A stretch of DNA of 7,155 bases from CADEEX01 sp040081555 (lineage in GTDB: Bacteria; Acidobacteriota; Vicinamibacteria; Vicinamibacterales; CAVVIG01): contig JBEBGG010000167.1 of NCBI GenBank assembly GCA_040081555.1, forward strand, positions 1 through 7,155, read 5' to 3'. Position numbers and translations under genes: made by a program. The notes below the pieces were generated by a model. The model was not told the DNA's origin. It saw only the letters and a program-made list of their open reading frames with translations, and did no database searches. Below, one piece after another: positions 1 to 6,924 of the stretch (position 1 is the first letter of the stretch; the number at the start of each line of letters is the position of its first letter).

Positions 1-1
1 C

Positions 2-1210
2 GAAGGTCAGCCCGCTCCGGCGCCGCCGCTCTTCGCGTCAGCCGAAGAGCGAACCGTGGCGGCGGCAGCCCTGCAAGCGATCGAGGCGCTGTCGCGCTGG
101 CCGTCGGACCTGCCTGGCGCGGCTCTCCTGCGCCGGCCGGACATTCAGGCCCGTGTCGTCGAGGCAGTCAAGGAGAGCTACGAGCAGCAGCTGACTCTGG
201 AGGGCGTTCGTGAGCCCGTCGACGTCGAGCGGGTCGTGGCTAGCGTCTGTGCCGAGGTCGCCGCCGCCACGATCGACATCCCCCGCGTGCTCGTCGTCCC
301 GATTGGCAAAGTCGAATCCGGATTCAGTGCGTTCACGCTGGACCTGTCGTCGGTCCAGTACCAGTCGGTGACCGAGGACCTCTGGATTCAGCACTTGCGG
401 ACGGCCGAGTACCAGGTGCTGTCGACTGGCAAAGGCGGAATCCGCGAGGAGCGGTTAGAGAACTACGTCGTCCGAGGCCTCGTGGACTTCGACGACGTCT
501 CGTACGACGAGCAAGCGGACCTGCTGTACGACCTTGCAGCGCAGGTGGTCAGCCACCTCCGCAGCTACCTGACCGAGGAAGAGACCGGAAGGGTCCTTCA
601 GTTCCACCAGCGAGCGCTGTGCGCCTTGATCCACGCGCAGATGCACGCGCCAGGGCACTACTGGGAGAGGGCGGAGGGCGGTTACGAAGTCAAAGTCAGT
701 AACGGCTTCACGCCGCTCCGCCGCAGCGCCTATACGGCAGACGCCGGTGACCCGGTGCACGACTACCGCGTGGAGCCCACGGACAAGGCGAAGATCGGTC
801 GACTGCTGTTCGGCGGCTTCGCCAAGTGCCTGTATCGCGTCCAGAAGTTCCAGTCGGACACGGAGCGCCGCTTCGCGGTGATACTGGAGCGGGACGCCAT
901 CCGGTGGCTCAAGCCGGCGCGGGACCAGTTCCAGATCTTCTATCGTGTCGGCTCGGCCCCGCAGCAGTACGTGCCTGACTTCGTTGCGGAGACCGACACC
1001 GAACTGCTGATGGTCGAGACCAAGGCGCGCAACGAGATGGCGACACCGGAGGTCGCCGCGAAGCGTCAGGCCGCCGATGAGTGGTGCGTCAACGCATCGG
1101 CGCACGCCGCCACGTACGGCGGCAAGTCCTGGCGATACGCGCTGGTGCCGCATGATGTGGTGGCGGAGAATACTACTCTTGGGCACCTGAGCCGAGGGGG
1201 CTGGACGTGA
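2..1210 (+). CDS. Type III-like restriction endonuclease Res subunit, C-terminal part (5'-truncated by window edge)
   Basis: The frame is open from the left edge, so the GTG at 56 is almost certainly an internal codon and about 400 C-terminal residues are visible. The product should be the ATP-dependent restriction subunit of a type III-like restriction-modification system: helicase motors in the missing N-terminal part, DNA cleavage by the C-terminal domain. The nuclease core is visible: a conserved acidic/aromatic stretch (SDTERRF, from about nt 857), then YVPDF with the catalytic Asp at nt 977-979, then VETK with Glu at 1016-1018 and Lys at 1022-1024. This is a PD-(D/E)XK site with all key residues present. 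The preceding region (IDIPRVLVVP, then VLQFHQRAL...HAQMHAP) matches the linker seen in Res/DEAD-box restriction enzymes, perhaps of the BPTD_3080-like group. Third codon positions are very GC-rich. The stop overlaps a GTG start in another frame (GTGA). A methyltransferase partner is expected upstream but is not in view. Family assignment is firm; the exact subfamily is from memory. Confidence 0.88.
   Translation, partial: EGQPAPAPPLFASAEERTVAAAALQAIEALSRWPSDLPGAALLRRPDIQARVVEAVKESYEQQLTLEGVREPVDVERVVASVCAEVAAATIDIPRVLVVPIGKVESGFSAFTLDLSSVQYQSVTEDLWIQHLRTAEYQVLSTGKGGIREERLENYVVRGLVDFDDVSYDEQADLLYDLAAQVVSHLRSYLTEEETGRVLQFHQRALCALIHAQMHAPGHYWERAEGGYEVKVSNGFTPLRRSAYTADAGDPVHDYRVEPTDKAKIGRLLFGGFAKCLYRVQKFQSDTERRFAVILERDAIRWLKPARDQFQIFYRVGSAPQQYVPDFVAETDTELLMVETKARNEMATPEVAAKRQAADEWCVNASAHAATYGGKSWRYALVPHDVVAENTTLGHLSRGGWT
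1195..1200 (+). promoter_or_regulatory. Strong Shine-Dalgarno (AGGGGG) at the end of the Res gene
   Basis: A purine-rich AGGGGG, within GAGGGGG, sits six bases before a GTG at 1207 whose last two bases form part of the Res TGA stop. The spacing is ideal for a ribosome-binding site and is the main support for the 35-codon ORF that follows. It lies inside the Res coding region, so coding constraint could also explain it. Confidence 0.5.
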
Positions 1211-1314
1211 TCCTGACCAGTGGAAGTACAGGCGCTATGTACCCCACGCAGCAATTGTTCGAGCCCTTTCTTGCTTGGAGCCGCTTGAAGGCAGCAAAGA
1301 TGAAGAATGGATAA
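1207..1314 (+). CDS. Possible 35-codon small ORF bridging Res and TrlF genes
   Basis: The GTG at 1207-1209 overlaps the Res stop in a GTGA arrangement and is preceded six bases upstream by AGGGGG. The frame runs to TAA at 1312-1314, eight bases past the first base of the TrlF ATG at 1307. An internal ATG at 1237 has its own GGAAG at 1222-1226, giving a 25-codon alternative. The predicted peptide begins MILTSGSTG, has an aromatic/hydrophobic middle (LFEPFLAW) and ends basic (LKAAKMKNG). No family is recognised. It could be a real small protein, or a translated leader whose role is to carry ribosomes from Res to the poorly served TrlF start. TrlF itself has only TGAAGG at 1286-1291, 15 bases from its ATG. 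The geometry is seen directly; function is unknown. Confidence 0.42.
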   Translation: MILTSGSTGAMYPTQQLFEPFLAWSRLKAAKMKNG

Positions 1315-4105
1315 GGGAGCGCACTTTTATCGCTGCGACCTGCAAGTTCACTCGCCACGGGACGAGCAGTGGACAGGCGCGGACTGCGTGACGGACGCAG
1401 AGCGTGATGCGTACGCCCAGAAGCTTGTTGAAGCCTGCCGCACACAGGGCCTGCAAGGCATCGCCATCTCTGACCATCACGACATGGTCTTCGTGCCATA
1501 TGTACGTCGTGCTGCGGCAGCGGAAGCAGATGCCAGCGGTAACGCTTTGGACCCCACGCGGCGGCTTGTGGTGTTCCCCGCGATGGAACTGACGCTCGGT
1601 GTGCCATGCCAAGCGCTGATCGTTTTTGATGCGGATTTTCCGGAGGCTTGGTTTTCGCAGGTGCTCACGGCGATGGTCGTTACGCCGAGCGCAGCCACAG
1701 AAGCGAAGACGGCTCAGACGAAGAGGCTCGCGCATATCGATTCTCTTAAGAAACTGAAAGAGGACCTCGACAAGCACGATTGGCTTCGCGACCGCTACAT
1801 CTTGTTTCCCAACGTGACGAACGAAGGCAAGAATTCGATCCTGCGCGACGGCTTCCCTGGCAAATACATCGAGGCACCCTGCGTCGGCGGCTACATCGAC
1901 GGCGAAGTCGGAAAGTTGAAGGCAGGAAATCTCAGCAAAGTCAGCGGCAAGGACAAGGCTTGGGGAAACAAGCGGATCGCCTGTTTCCAGACTTCGGACA
2001 ACCGCCGCGAAAACCATTCTGACCTGGGAAACAATTCGACATGGATCAAGTGGGCCACGCCGACCGCCGAAGCGCTCCGGCAAGCCTGTCTCGCCCAGGA
2101 ATCGCGCGTTTCACAGACGCCACCGCAACTTCCTAGCATTGTCGTTGCTGAGATCAACGTCAGCAACAGCGCCTTTCTTGGACCGGTAGACCTTGAATTG
2201 AACTCCCAGTACACGGCGCTGATAGGGGGCCGAGGCACCGGCAAGTCGACGATTTTGGAGTACCTTCGGTGGGCTCTGTGTGATCAGCCACCTGGCTCCG
2301 CGGACGAAGACACACCGAATTACCAGGCCAGGCGCGCCCGCCTGATCGACCAAACGCTGAAACCCGTCAACGGCACTGTGCAGGTGCGGTTTGAAATCAA
2401 TCAGGTCTCGCACGTGGTCCGTCGTAGCGCTGATGGCTCTCTCGTCATCAAGATCGCAACTGGAGATTTTCGACCTTGCACCGAAGATGAGGTCAGGACG
2501 CTGTTGCCCATCCAGGCCTACAGCCAGAAGCAACTCAGTGATGTGAGCGTTCGGATTGACGAACTGGCTCGCTTCATCACCGCACCCATCCGCAGCGATC
2601 TGAGCAGAATTGAACGGGAGGCAGCAGACAGGGCGGGGCGGGTGAGACAGGCACATGCGACGCGGGTGCGTCAGCGGGCCTTAACTCGGACGGTGAAGAA
2701 CCGGGAACTCGAAGAGAAGTCACTCACCGAGCAGGCCGCTGCGCTGCGTGCGTCCTTGGCCGGATTGTCGGCGGAGGATCAGAAGGCGCTCGATGAAGGA
2801 AAGCTCTTTGAAGCGGCCGATCGATCAGTGGCGGGCTGGCAAGACGGAATTACCTCGGTCTCTTCTGGCATTAGCGACCTGGCTATGGTCGTCGACGCAC
2901 ACATCGAAGGACTTGAGTCCCCACCCGCTCAACCAGAAGCCGCAACGTTGGCAGCCGCGCAGGCTGAATATCGCTCCTTCCTCGACGACACAAAGGCCGC
3001 CATTGACACCCTCAGCGGACGCGGCGCAGCCTTGAACCAGCCTCTGGATCAACTATTGCCGACGTCTCCATGGAGAATCTGGGCGGAACGGCTCGGAGCC
3101 GTTCGGGCTGCCTATGAGGACGCGACCAAGAGATCGTCCGCTCACAGTGAGCGGTTGAAGCAGCTCAAAGACATTGAGGACCGGATTAATAAGCACGCAA
3201 GAGAGACAGCGAAAGTGAGCGAGGAACTGCGCACCCTGGCAACCTCGGAGACGACCTACGAGACCGAAAGGCTCGCGTGGGTTGGACTCGCGGTCGACCA
3301 TGCCTCATTGACGAAGGCGCAGTGTGACTCACTCACGACGACTTCCGGCGGAGCCATTCGCGCGGAGCTGAAGCAGTACGCTGACGCCGCCGAGTTTGTC
3401 CATGTTCTGCGCCAGGCGTTGCAGGGCTCTCGTGTGCAGTCGGCCAAGATTGATGGACTCGGCGACCATATTGTCCGCGCGGCCAATCCTGCTGTGCAAT
3501 GGCCGGCGATACTTGGAGATCTGGAGAGGTTAGCGGAATTTGACACGGATAAGGAAGGTGCTGAGCGCAGACCTGATGCACCGTCCTTGATCAAGGCTGG
3601 ACTTTCTGCTGGCGATCTCGAGCGCGTCGCGAAAGCGCTGAAGCCTTCGGACTGGCTGTCGCTTTCGCTTACGCCTATTCGTAGCATTCCCGTTTTTGAG
3701 TACAGGGCACGAGAAGGAGACTACATTCCTTTCAGGAACGCGTCTGCCGGTCAGCAAGCGACCGCGCTCTTAAAGACGTTGCTTAATCAGCCTGGACCGC
3801 CCTTGATCATCGACCAGCCCGAGGAAGACTTGGACAATCCGGTGATGCTGGAGGTAGTCGAACAGGTCTGGAAGGCAAAGCAACACCGCCAACTCATTTT
3901 CGCCAGCCATAACGCAAATCTCGTCGTTAACGGCGACGCAGAACTTGTAGCGTGGTGTGAGTATCGGACGAAGGGCGATCAGTCTGGGGGCAAGGTGGCG
4001 GGCGAAGGCGCGATCGACATGCCAACCGTTCGCGAAGCAATCAAAGCCATCATGGAAGGTGGCGCGGCCGCATTCAATCTTCGAAAGGACAAGTACGGAT
4101 TCTAG
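1307..4105 (+). CDS. TrlF-family protein: PHP domain fused to SMC-like AAA/ABC ATPase
   Basis: The 932-residue protein appears complete. Residues about 5-262 form a PHP-type phosphoesterase domain: CDLQVHS (D11, H15), AISDHHD (D56-D59), AMELT (E94) and QTSDNR (D231). Residues about 277-932 are an SMC/RecF-like ATPase: Walker A GGRGTGKST (307-315), Q-loop YSQKQLS (405-411), a long charged, helical, coiled-coil-like insert (about 425-690), signature-like SAGQQ (813-817), Walker B LIIDQPEED (833-841) and the H-loop in ASHN (H868). The ending RKDKYGF is typical of the family as remembered. The plan resembles the toxins RloC and PrrC, so a nuclease gated by an ATPase that senses DNA damage or phage is a reasonable inference; the true substrate is unknown. 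ATG 1307 is the first start after an in-frame TGA at 1301. Its Shine-Dalgarno is weak and it overlaps the small ORF by eight bases, so coupling is likely. The first metal-binding HxH is QxH, and other PHP histidines also appear replaced. Cytoplasmic: no signal peptide or membrane segment. Confidence 0.85.
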   Translation: MDKGAHFYRCDLQVHSPRDEQWTGADCVTDAERDAYAQKLVEACRTQGLQGIAISDHHDMVFVPYVRRAAAAEADASGNALDPTRRLVVFPAMELTLGVPCQALIVFDADFPEAWFSQVLTAMVVTPSAATEAKTAQTKRLAHIDSLKKLKEDLDKHDWLRDRYILFPNVTNEGKNSILRDGFPGKYIEAPCVGGYIDGEVGKLKAGNLSKVSGKDKAWGNKRIACFQTSDNRRENHSDLGNNSTWIKWATPTAEALRQACLAQESRVSQTPPQLPSIVVAEINVSNSAFLGPVDLELNSQYTALIGGRGTGKSTILEYLRWALCDQPPGSADEDTPNYQARRARLIDQTLKPVNGTVQVRFEINQVSHVVRRSADGSLVIKIATGDFRPCTEDEVRTLLPIQAYSQKQLSDVSVRIDELARFITAPIRSDLSRIEREAADRAGRVRQAHATRVRQRALTRTVKNRELEEKSLTEQAAALRASLAGLSAEDQKALDEGKLFEAADRSVAGWQDGITSVSSGISDLAMVVDAHIEGLESPPAQPEAATLAAAQAEYRSFLDDTKAAIDTLSGRGAALNQPLDQLLPTSPWRIWAERLGAVRAAYEDATKRSSAHSERLKQLKDIEDRINKHARETAKVSEELRTLATSETTYETERLAWVGLAVDHASLTKAQCDSLTTTSGGAIRAELKQYADAAEFVHVLRQALQGSRVQSAKIDGLGDHIVRAANPAVQWPAILGDLERLAEFDTDKEGAERRPDAPSLIKAGLSAGDLERVAKALKPSDWLSLSLTPIRSIPVFEYRAREGDYIPFRNASAGQQATALLKTLLNQPGPPLIIDQPEEDLDNPVMLEVVEQVWKAKQHRQLIFASHNANLVVNGDAELVAWCEYRTKGDQSGGKVAGEGAIDMPTVREAIKAIMEGGAAAFNLRKDKYGF

Positions 4106-4145
4106 TCGTCAGCCTGAGGCTCGCGAGAGCATGCAATTGGGACGT

Positions 4146-4165
4146 GTTACGAACAGTTACGAACC
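4146..4165. repeat. Tandem 10-bp repeat GTTACGAAC(A/C)
   Basis: GTTACGAACA is followed directly by GTTACGAACC, giving two nine-base identical units with a period of ten, about one DNA helical turn. It lies about 40 bases after the TrlF stop, in the gap before the STAND gene. Direct half-sites on one face of the helix suit a dimeric DNA-binding regulator, but chance or replication slippage is also possible. No matching regulator gene is visible in the window. Confidence 0.5.
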
Positions 4166-4272
4166 TGTGGGCCTGCGGCAGGATCGCGGCGCAGAACGCC
4201 GACGCGCGTATCCTCAACTTTCCATTTCGACAGGGGAGTCCGGATTGGGGCGTCTCGCCGCAAGTGTCGACG

Positions 4273-4311
4273 TGCACTTAACTCGTAGAGCCACCAGCGC
4301 TTTGCACTTAA
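4273..4311. repeat. Direct repeat TGCACTTAA with 30-bp period
   Basis: TGCACTTAA occurs at 4273-4281 and again at 4303-4311, exactly 30 bases apart, close to three helical turns. The first copy also forms a short inverted repeat with AAGTG at 4262-4266. It is placed about 185 bases before the STAND gene, where an operator could lie. No regulator is recognised and the match is short, so a functional role is only suggested. Confidence 0.45.
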
Positions 4312-4443
4312 ATCGGTTCTTCCTCATCCTCGGGGCCCACCGTCACTTTCGTTGCAGCTTCAGACCGTGACCGGCGCGATCTCGTTGCAGGAAAAGGTCT
4401 CCGTCTTGTCGGGTTCACCGCAGCCATACGGCAACGGCCTACG

Positions 4444-4476
4444 TGACGGTCGGAAGCGGCACGTCCTTGACCGTCA
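4444..4476. repeat. Inverted repeat TGACGGTC / GACCGTCA upstream of the STAND gene
   Basis: TGACGGTC at 4444-4451 and GACCGTCA at 4469-4476 are perfect eight-base complements around a 17-base loop. ACG at 4441-4443 can pair with CGT at 4478-4480 if one G is bulged, and a few bases inside the loop can pair further. The hairpin ends 18 bases before the outermost possible start of the STAND gene. There is no T-run, so it is not a standard intrinsic terminator. It could be an operator for a dimeric repressor or a structure in the mRNA leader. Confidence 0.5.
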
Positions 4477-4494
4477 GCGTCTTCTAACCGTCGC

Positions 4495-6924
4495 ATGCCT
4501 CAGCCTTGCAACGAGAGTGAGGGAGAGCCGTCTTCGGTGCACGTTGAGTCCTTCAGAATAATGGAAACAAATCGCCGAGGCACAGGCAACGCTGACAGAG
4601 TGGCCGGTCCGCAACCGGAAGGGATCAATAGCCAGCGTCGTGCCGAAGGCCCATGGTCCGACTTAGCCCTGCACACTATCGGCTGGAAGGCGTTTCAGGA
4701 CCTCTGTTCGCAGGTCTGCGAAGAAGTTCTCCACCAGCCCGTTGAGATCTTTCACGAGGCGCAAGACGGCGGCCAGGACGCCGTCTTCCTGATTCACACG
4801 TCGCGCACAGACCAGTCTGTCGTCGGGACTGTTCAGTGCAAACATTCGACAGTCCAGACGAAGCAACTCCGGAAGAGCGACTTGGGTCTGGAATTTGAGA
4901 ATGTAGTGGACCTCGTCGCGGCTGGACAGGCTGATACATACGTACTAATGACGAGCATGGGAGTCGGAGCTCCCGAGGCGCTCAAGATTCGGCGCCGCCT
5001 TGCAGAGCTGGGCGTTCGCAAGCCGCACATTCTAGGCAAGCAGTATCTGATTCGGACCATCAGGCAGAGCGCACGGCTACGTGCGTTAGTGCCGCAGGTC
5101 TACGGGCTTGGGGATCTCGGCGCAATCCTGGATGAACGGCTCATCCAGCAGACGCGAGCGCTCCTCGATAGCTGGATTCCGAAGCTCCGGCGCTACGTAC
5201 CAACGGCCGCGCACCGAAAAGCCGTCGCCGCGCTGAGCGAACATGGCATCGTGTTGCTGCTGGGCAATCCATCCTCCGGTAAATCGGCTATCGGGGCGAT
5301 CTTGTCGACGATTGCATCTGAAGATTTGAGACACACAGTCTTCAATCTGACCAGCCCTCGAGACTTCGAAGCAAGCTGGAATCCGAACGAACCTGGACGA
5401 TTCTATTGGATCGACGATGCATTCGGCTCAAATGTGCTTCGCGAAGAGTACGTTCAGGATTGGACCGCGGCGTTCCGGAAGGTTCAGGCTGCCATCACGC
5501 GCGGCAACCGCTTTCTGTTGACCTCGCGTCGTCACATCTACGAAGCTGCGAAGATCAGGCTGGGACAGAGGAACCTACCGATTTTCGCGAACGAGCGCGC
5601 AGTGGTTGACGTTGGTCAGCTCACAATCGCTGAAAGACGTCAGATTCTGTACAACCACATCACGTTCGGTGAACAAACGCTTAGCTGGAAGAGAAGCGTC
5701 AAGCCTCACCTTGAGGCCGTCGCACAAGTGGCCGACTTCCTGCCTGGTATCGCTGAGCGTCTCGGTGATCCGTCGTTCACCAAAGGCCTCGGTACCGCTG
5801 AGGTTGAGCTGGTGCGCTTCATGAAGGAGCCGCGTGAACATCTGATCGATACGATCAATGCCCTCGATGAGCCGCTGCGGGCCGCACTGATGCTCGTCTA
5901 TGTTCATCAGGGGGCCTTGCACGACGAGCATCCGGACTCCTCGGCTGCCGACGCTGTCAGCCAGCTGGCCGGAATACCGCTTCCACGCATACGCAGCTGC
6001 CTCGGTGACTTACACGGCTCGTTCTTGAAGACCACCGACGCGCGGGGATATCGAGTGTGGGGATTTGCTCACCCTACGATCGCGGATGCCCTTACTGACA
6101 TTCTGAAAGCACGACCCCACATGATCGAAGCTCTGGTTCGTGGTGCAGCGCTTGAGACGATTCTTCGCAGTGTCGTTTGCGAGGGAGCGCAGCACGTTCC
6201 AGACGCCCCGGTCGTGCCGACAACGTTAGATGACGTCTTGGTAGCGCGCCTCGCCCATATTCCGGACGAACAGTCGGTCAACTGGCTGCTCTTCAACTTC
6301 TTAGCCCATAGATGCAATGAGAACGTGTTCAAGCGTACGCTCGCAGCGCAGCCAGAACTTCTGGCTCGCGACAGCTGGGGAAGCCATTCGATCACAAGCG
6401 ACGCGAAGGTGCTAACACACGCGCGCGCATACAGTTACGGTTTATTGGATGCCGATCTCCAGGACACGACCGCATCAGAACTAGAGACCGCAGCCCTGGA
6501 CCTTTTCGATCTGTCATTCTTTGATGAGCCTGCAATTCTTCGGCTCGTTCCGCCGCGCAAGTTGGTTGCGCTAGGTCTGCGTCTAAGAACCGAAGCGCTA
6601 GTGGAACTACCAGAACGAATTACCTCGGCTGGGGGGGAGGCCGACGCGAGCGACAGTGCGCGCGGCGTATTTGGCCGGTTTTCAGACGGACTGGATACGC
6701 TTGAGGGACTTGGTGATTTGGACGATTCGACCGAGCGACTGATCAGCGCGGCGCGCGCTTCAGTCGAGGAAGCGACGGAAGTGTTCCGCGAGCGAAAAGC
6801 AGCAGAAGAAAAGGAAGACCACTCCGCCGAGTGGGAGTACATGTCTTCGACGAGCCCAAAGGAAACTCCTGAGGACAAGAACCTGCGCGATACGAGATCT
6901 GTATTCGCGGACGTGGACCATTGA
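4495..6924 (+). CDS. STAND NTPase (nSTAND3-like) with N-terminal Mrr-like restriction endonuclease domain
   Basis: The product has up to 809 residues. Residues about 54-175 form an Mrr-like PD-(D/E)XK nuclease: IGWKAFQDLC (Q68 where Glu is usual), DGGQD (D95) and VQCK (Q114, K116), i.e. the QxK form common in this group. Residues about 200-480 are a STAND P-loop ATPase: Walker A GNPSSGKS (257-264), Walker B YWIDD (D307, D308) and LLTSRR (R345, R346). A helical C-terminal part follows, including GFAHPTIADAL, which is typical of nSTAND3 proteins as remembered. The tail from about residue 755 is highly charged. Clear TPR or other sensor repeats are not evident. By analogy with Avs proteins, ligand sensing would drive ATP-dependent assembly that activates the nuclease against DNA; this is inferred. 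Start is uncertain: ATG 4495 is the outermost and has no ribosome site; GTG 4537 has GAGGGAG at 4519-4525; ATG 4561 (residue 23) is also possible. Conserved sequence begins only near residue 54, so all starts keep the domains. Confidence 0.85.
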   Translation: MPQPCNESEGEPSSVHVESFRIMETNRRGTGNADRVAGPQPEGINSQRRAEGPWSDLALHTIGWKAFQDLCSQVCEEVLHQPVEIFHEAQDGGQDAVFLIHTSRTDQSVVGTVQCKHSTVQTKQLRKSDLGLEFENVVDLVAAGQADTYVLMTSMGVGAPEALKIRRRLAELGVRKPHILGKQYLIRTIRQSARLRALVPQVYGLGDLGAILDERLIQQTRALLDSWIPKLRRYVPTAAHRKAVAALSEHGIVLLLGNPSSGKSAIGAILSTIASEDLRHTVFNLTSPRDFEASWNPNEPGRFYWIDDAFGSNVLREEYVQDWTAAFRKVQAAITRGNRFLLTSRRHIYEAAKIRLGQRNLPIFANERAVVDVGQLTIAERRQILYNHITFGEQTLSWKRSVKPHLEAVAQVADFLPGIAERLGDPSFTKGLGTAEVELVRFMKEPREHLIDTINALDEPLRAALMLVYVHQGALHDEHPDSSAADAVSQLAGIPLPRIRSCLGDLHGSFLKTTDARGYRVWGFAHPTIADALTDILKARPHMIEALVRGAALETILRSVVCEGAQHVPDAPVVPTTLDDVLVARLAHIPDEQSVNWLLFNFLAHRCNENVFKRTLAAQPELLARDSWGSHSITSDAKVLTHARAYSYGLLDADLQDTTASELETAALDLFDLSFFDEPAILRLVPPRKLVALGLRLRTEALVELPERITSAGGEADASDSARGVFGRFSDGLDTLEGLGDLDDSTERLISAARASVEEATEVFRERKAAEEKEDHSAEWEYMSSTSPKETPEDKNLRDTRSVFADVDH
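4519..4525 (+). promoter_or_regulatory. Candidate ribosome-binding site GAGGGAG favouring GTG 4537 as STAND start
   Basis: GAGGGAG is the best Shine-Dalgarno-like purine run near the start of the STAND gene. It lies 11 bases before the in-frame GTG at 4537, slightly long; counting GGAGAG at 4522-4527 gives nine bases. The outer ATG at 4495 has only pyrimidine-rich sequence before it, and ATG 4561 has only a weak TTGAG. If this site is used, the protein starts 14 codons later than the outermost ATG. Confidence 0.4.

Larger units (their letters stand above)
4106..4494. other. 389-bp gap between TrlF and STAND genes, no convincing gene
   Basis: No ORF here has both a plausible start and protein-like composition. 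The longest + strand frame (ATG 4131 to 4370, 79 codons) is rich in Arg and Ser and resembles noise. No good sigma-70 promoter (TTGACA-17-TATAAT) could be found by eye on the + strand, and no GC hairpin with a T-run follows the TrlF stop. Two short hairpins lie just after that stop: AGCC-TGA-GGCT at 4111-4121 and GCTC-GCGA-GAGC at 4119-4130. They share bases, so they are mutually exclusive. The gap also has two sets of short direct repeats and a larger inverted repeat, listed separately. It is long enough to hold the promoter and control region of the STAND gene, which is the likeliest role. Confidence 0.6.

Noticed and set aside
56..58. GTG 56 as a true start of the Res gene
   Set aside because: The frame is open to the left edge and the visible protein contains only the C-terminal region of a much longer family, so the start must lie outside the window.
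455..1186. A 243-codon minus-strand ORF inside the Res gene
   Set aside because: It is the antisense shadow of a very GC-rich coding region; composition is Arg/Val/Leu-heavy without motifs, and the + strand frame has a clear nuclease core.
1235..2083. A 282-codon minus-strand ORF opposite the start of TrlF
   Set aside because: It overlaps the PHP domain, which has recognisable motifs on the + strand; the minus product shows no domain and mixes Cys, Arg and His as noise does.
4111..4130. Short hairpins after the TrlF stop as an intrinsic terminator
   Set aside because: The stems are only four base pairs, share bases and are not followed by a T-run.
4131..4370. A 79-codon + strand ORF after TrlF (start ATG 4131)
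   Set aside because: It continues a frame that overlaps the TrlF end; its composition is Arg/Ser-rich, only a GAG lies before the ATG, and no family is recognised.
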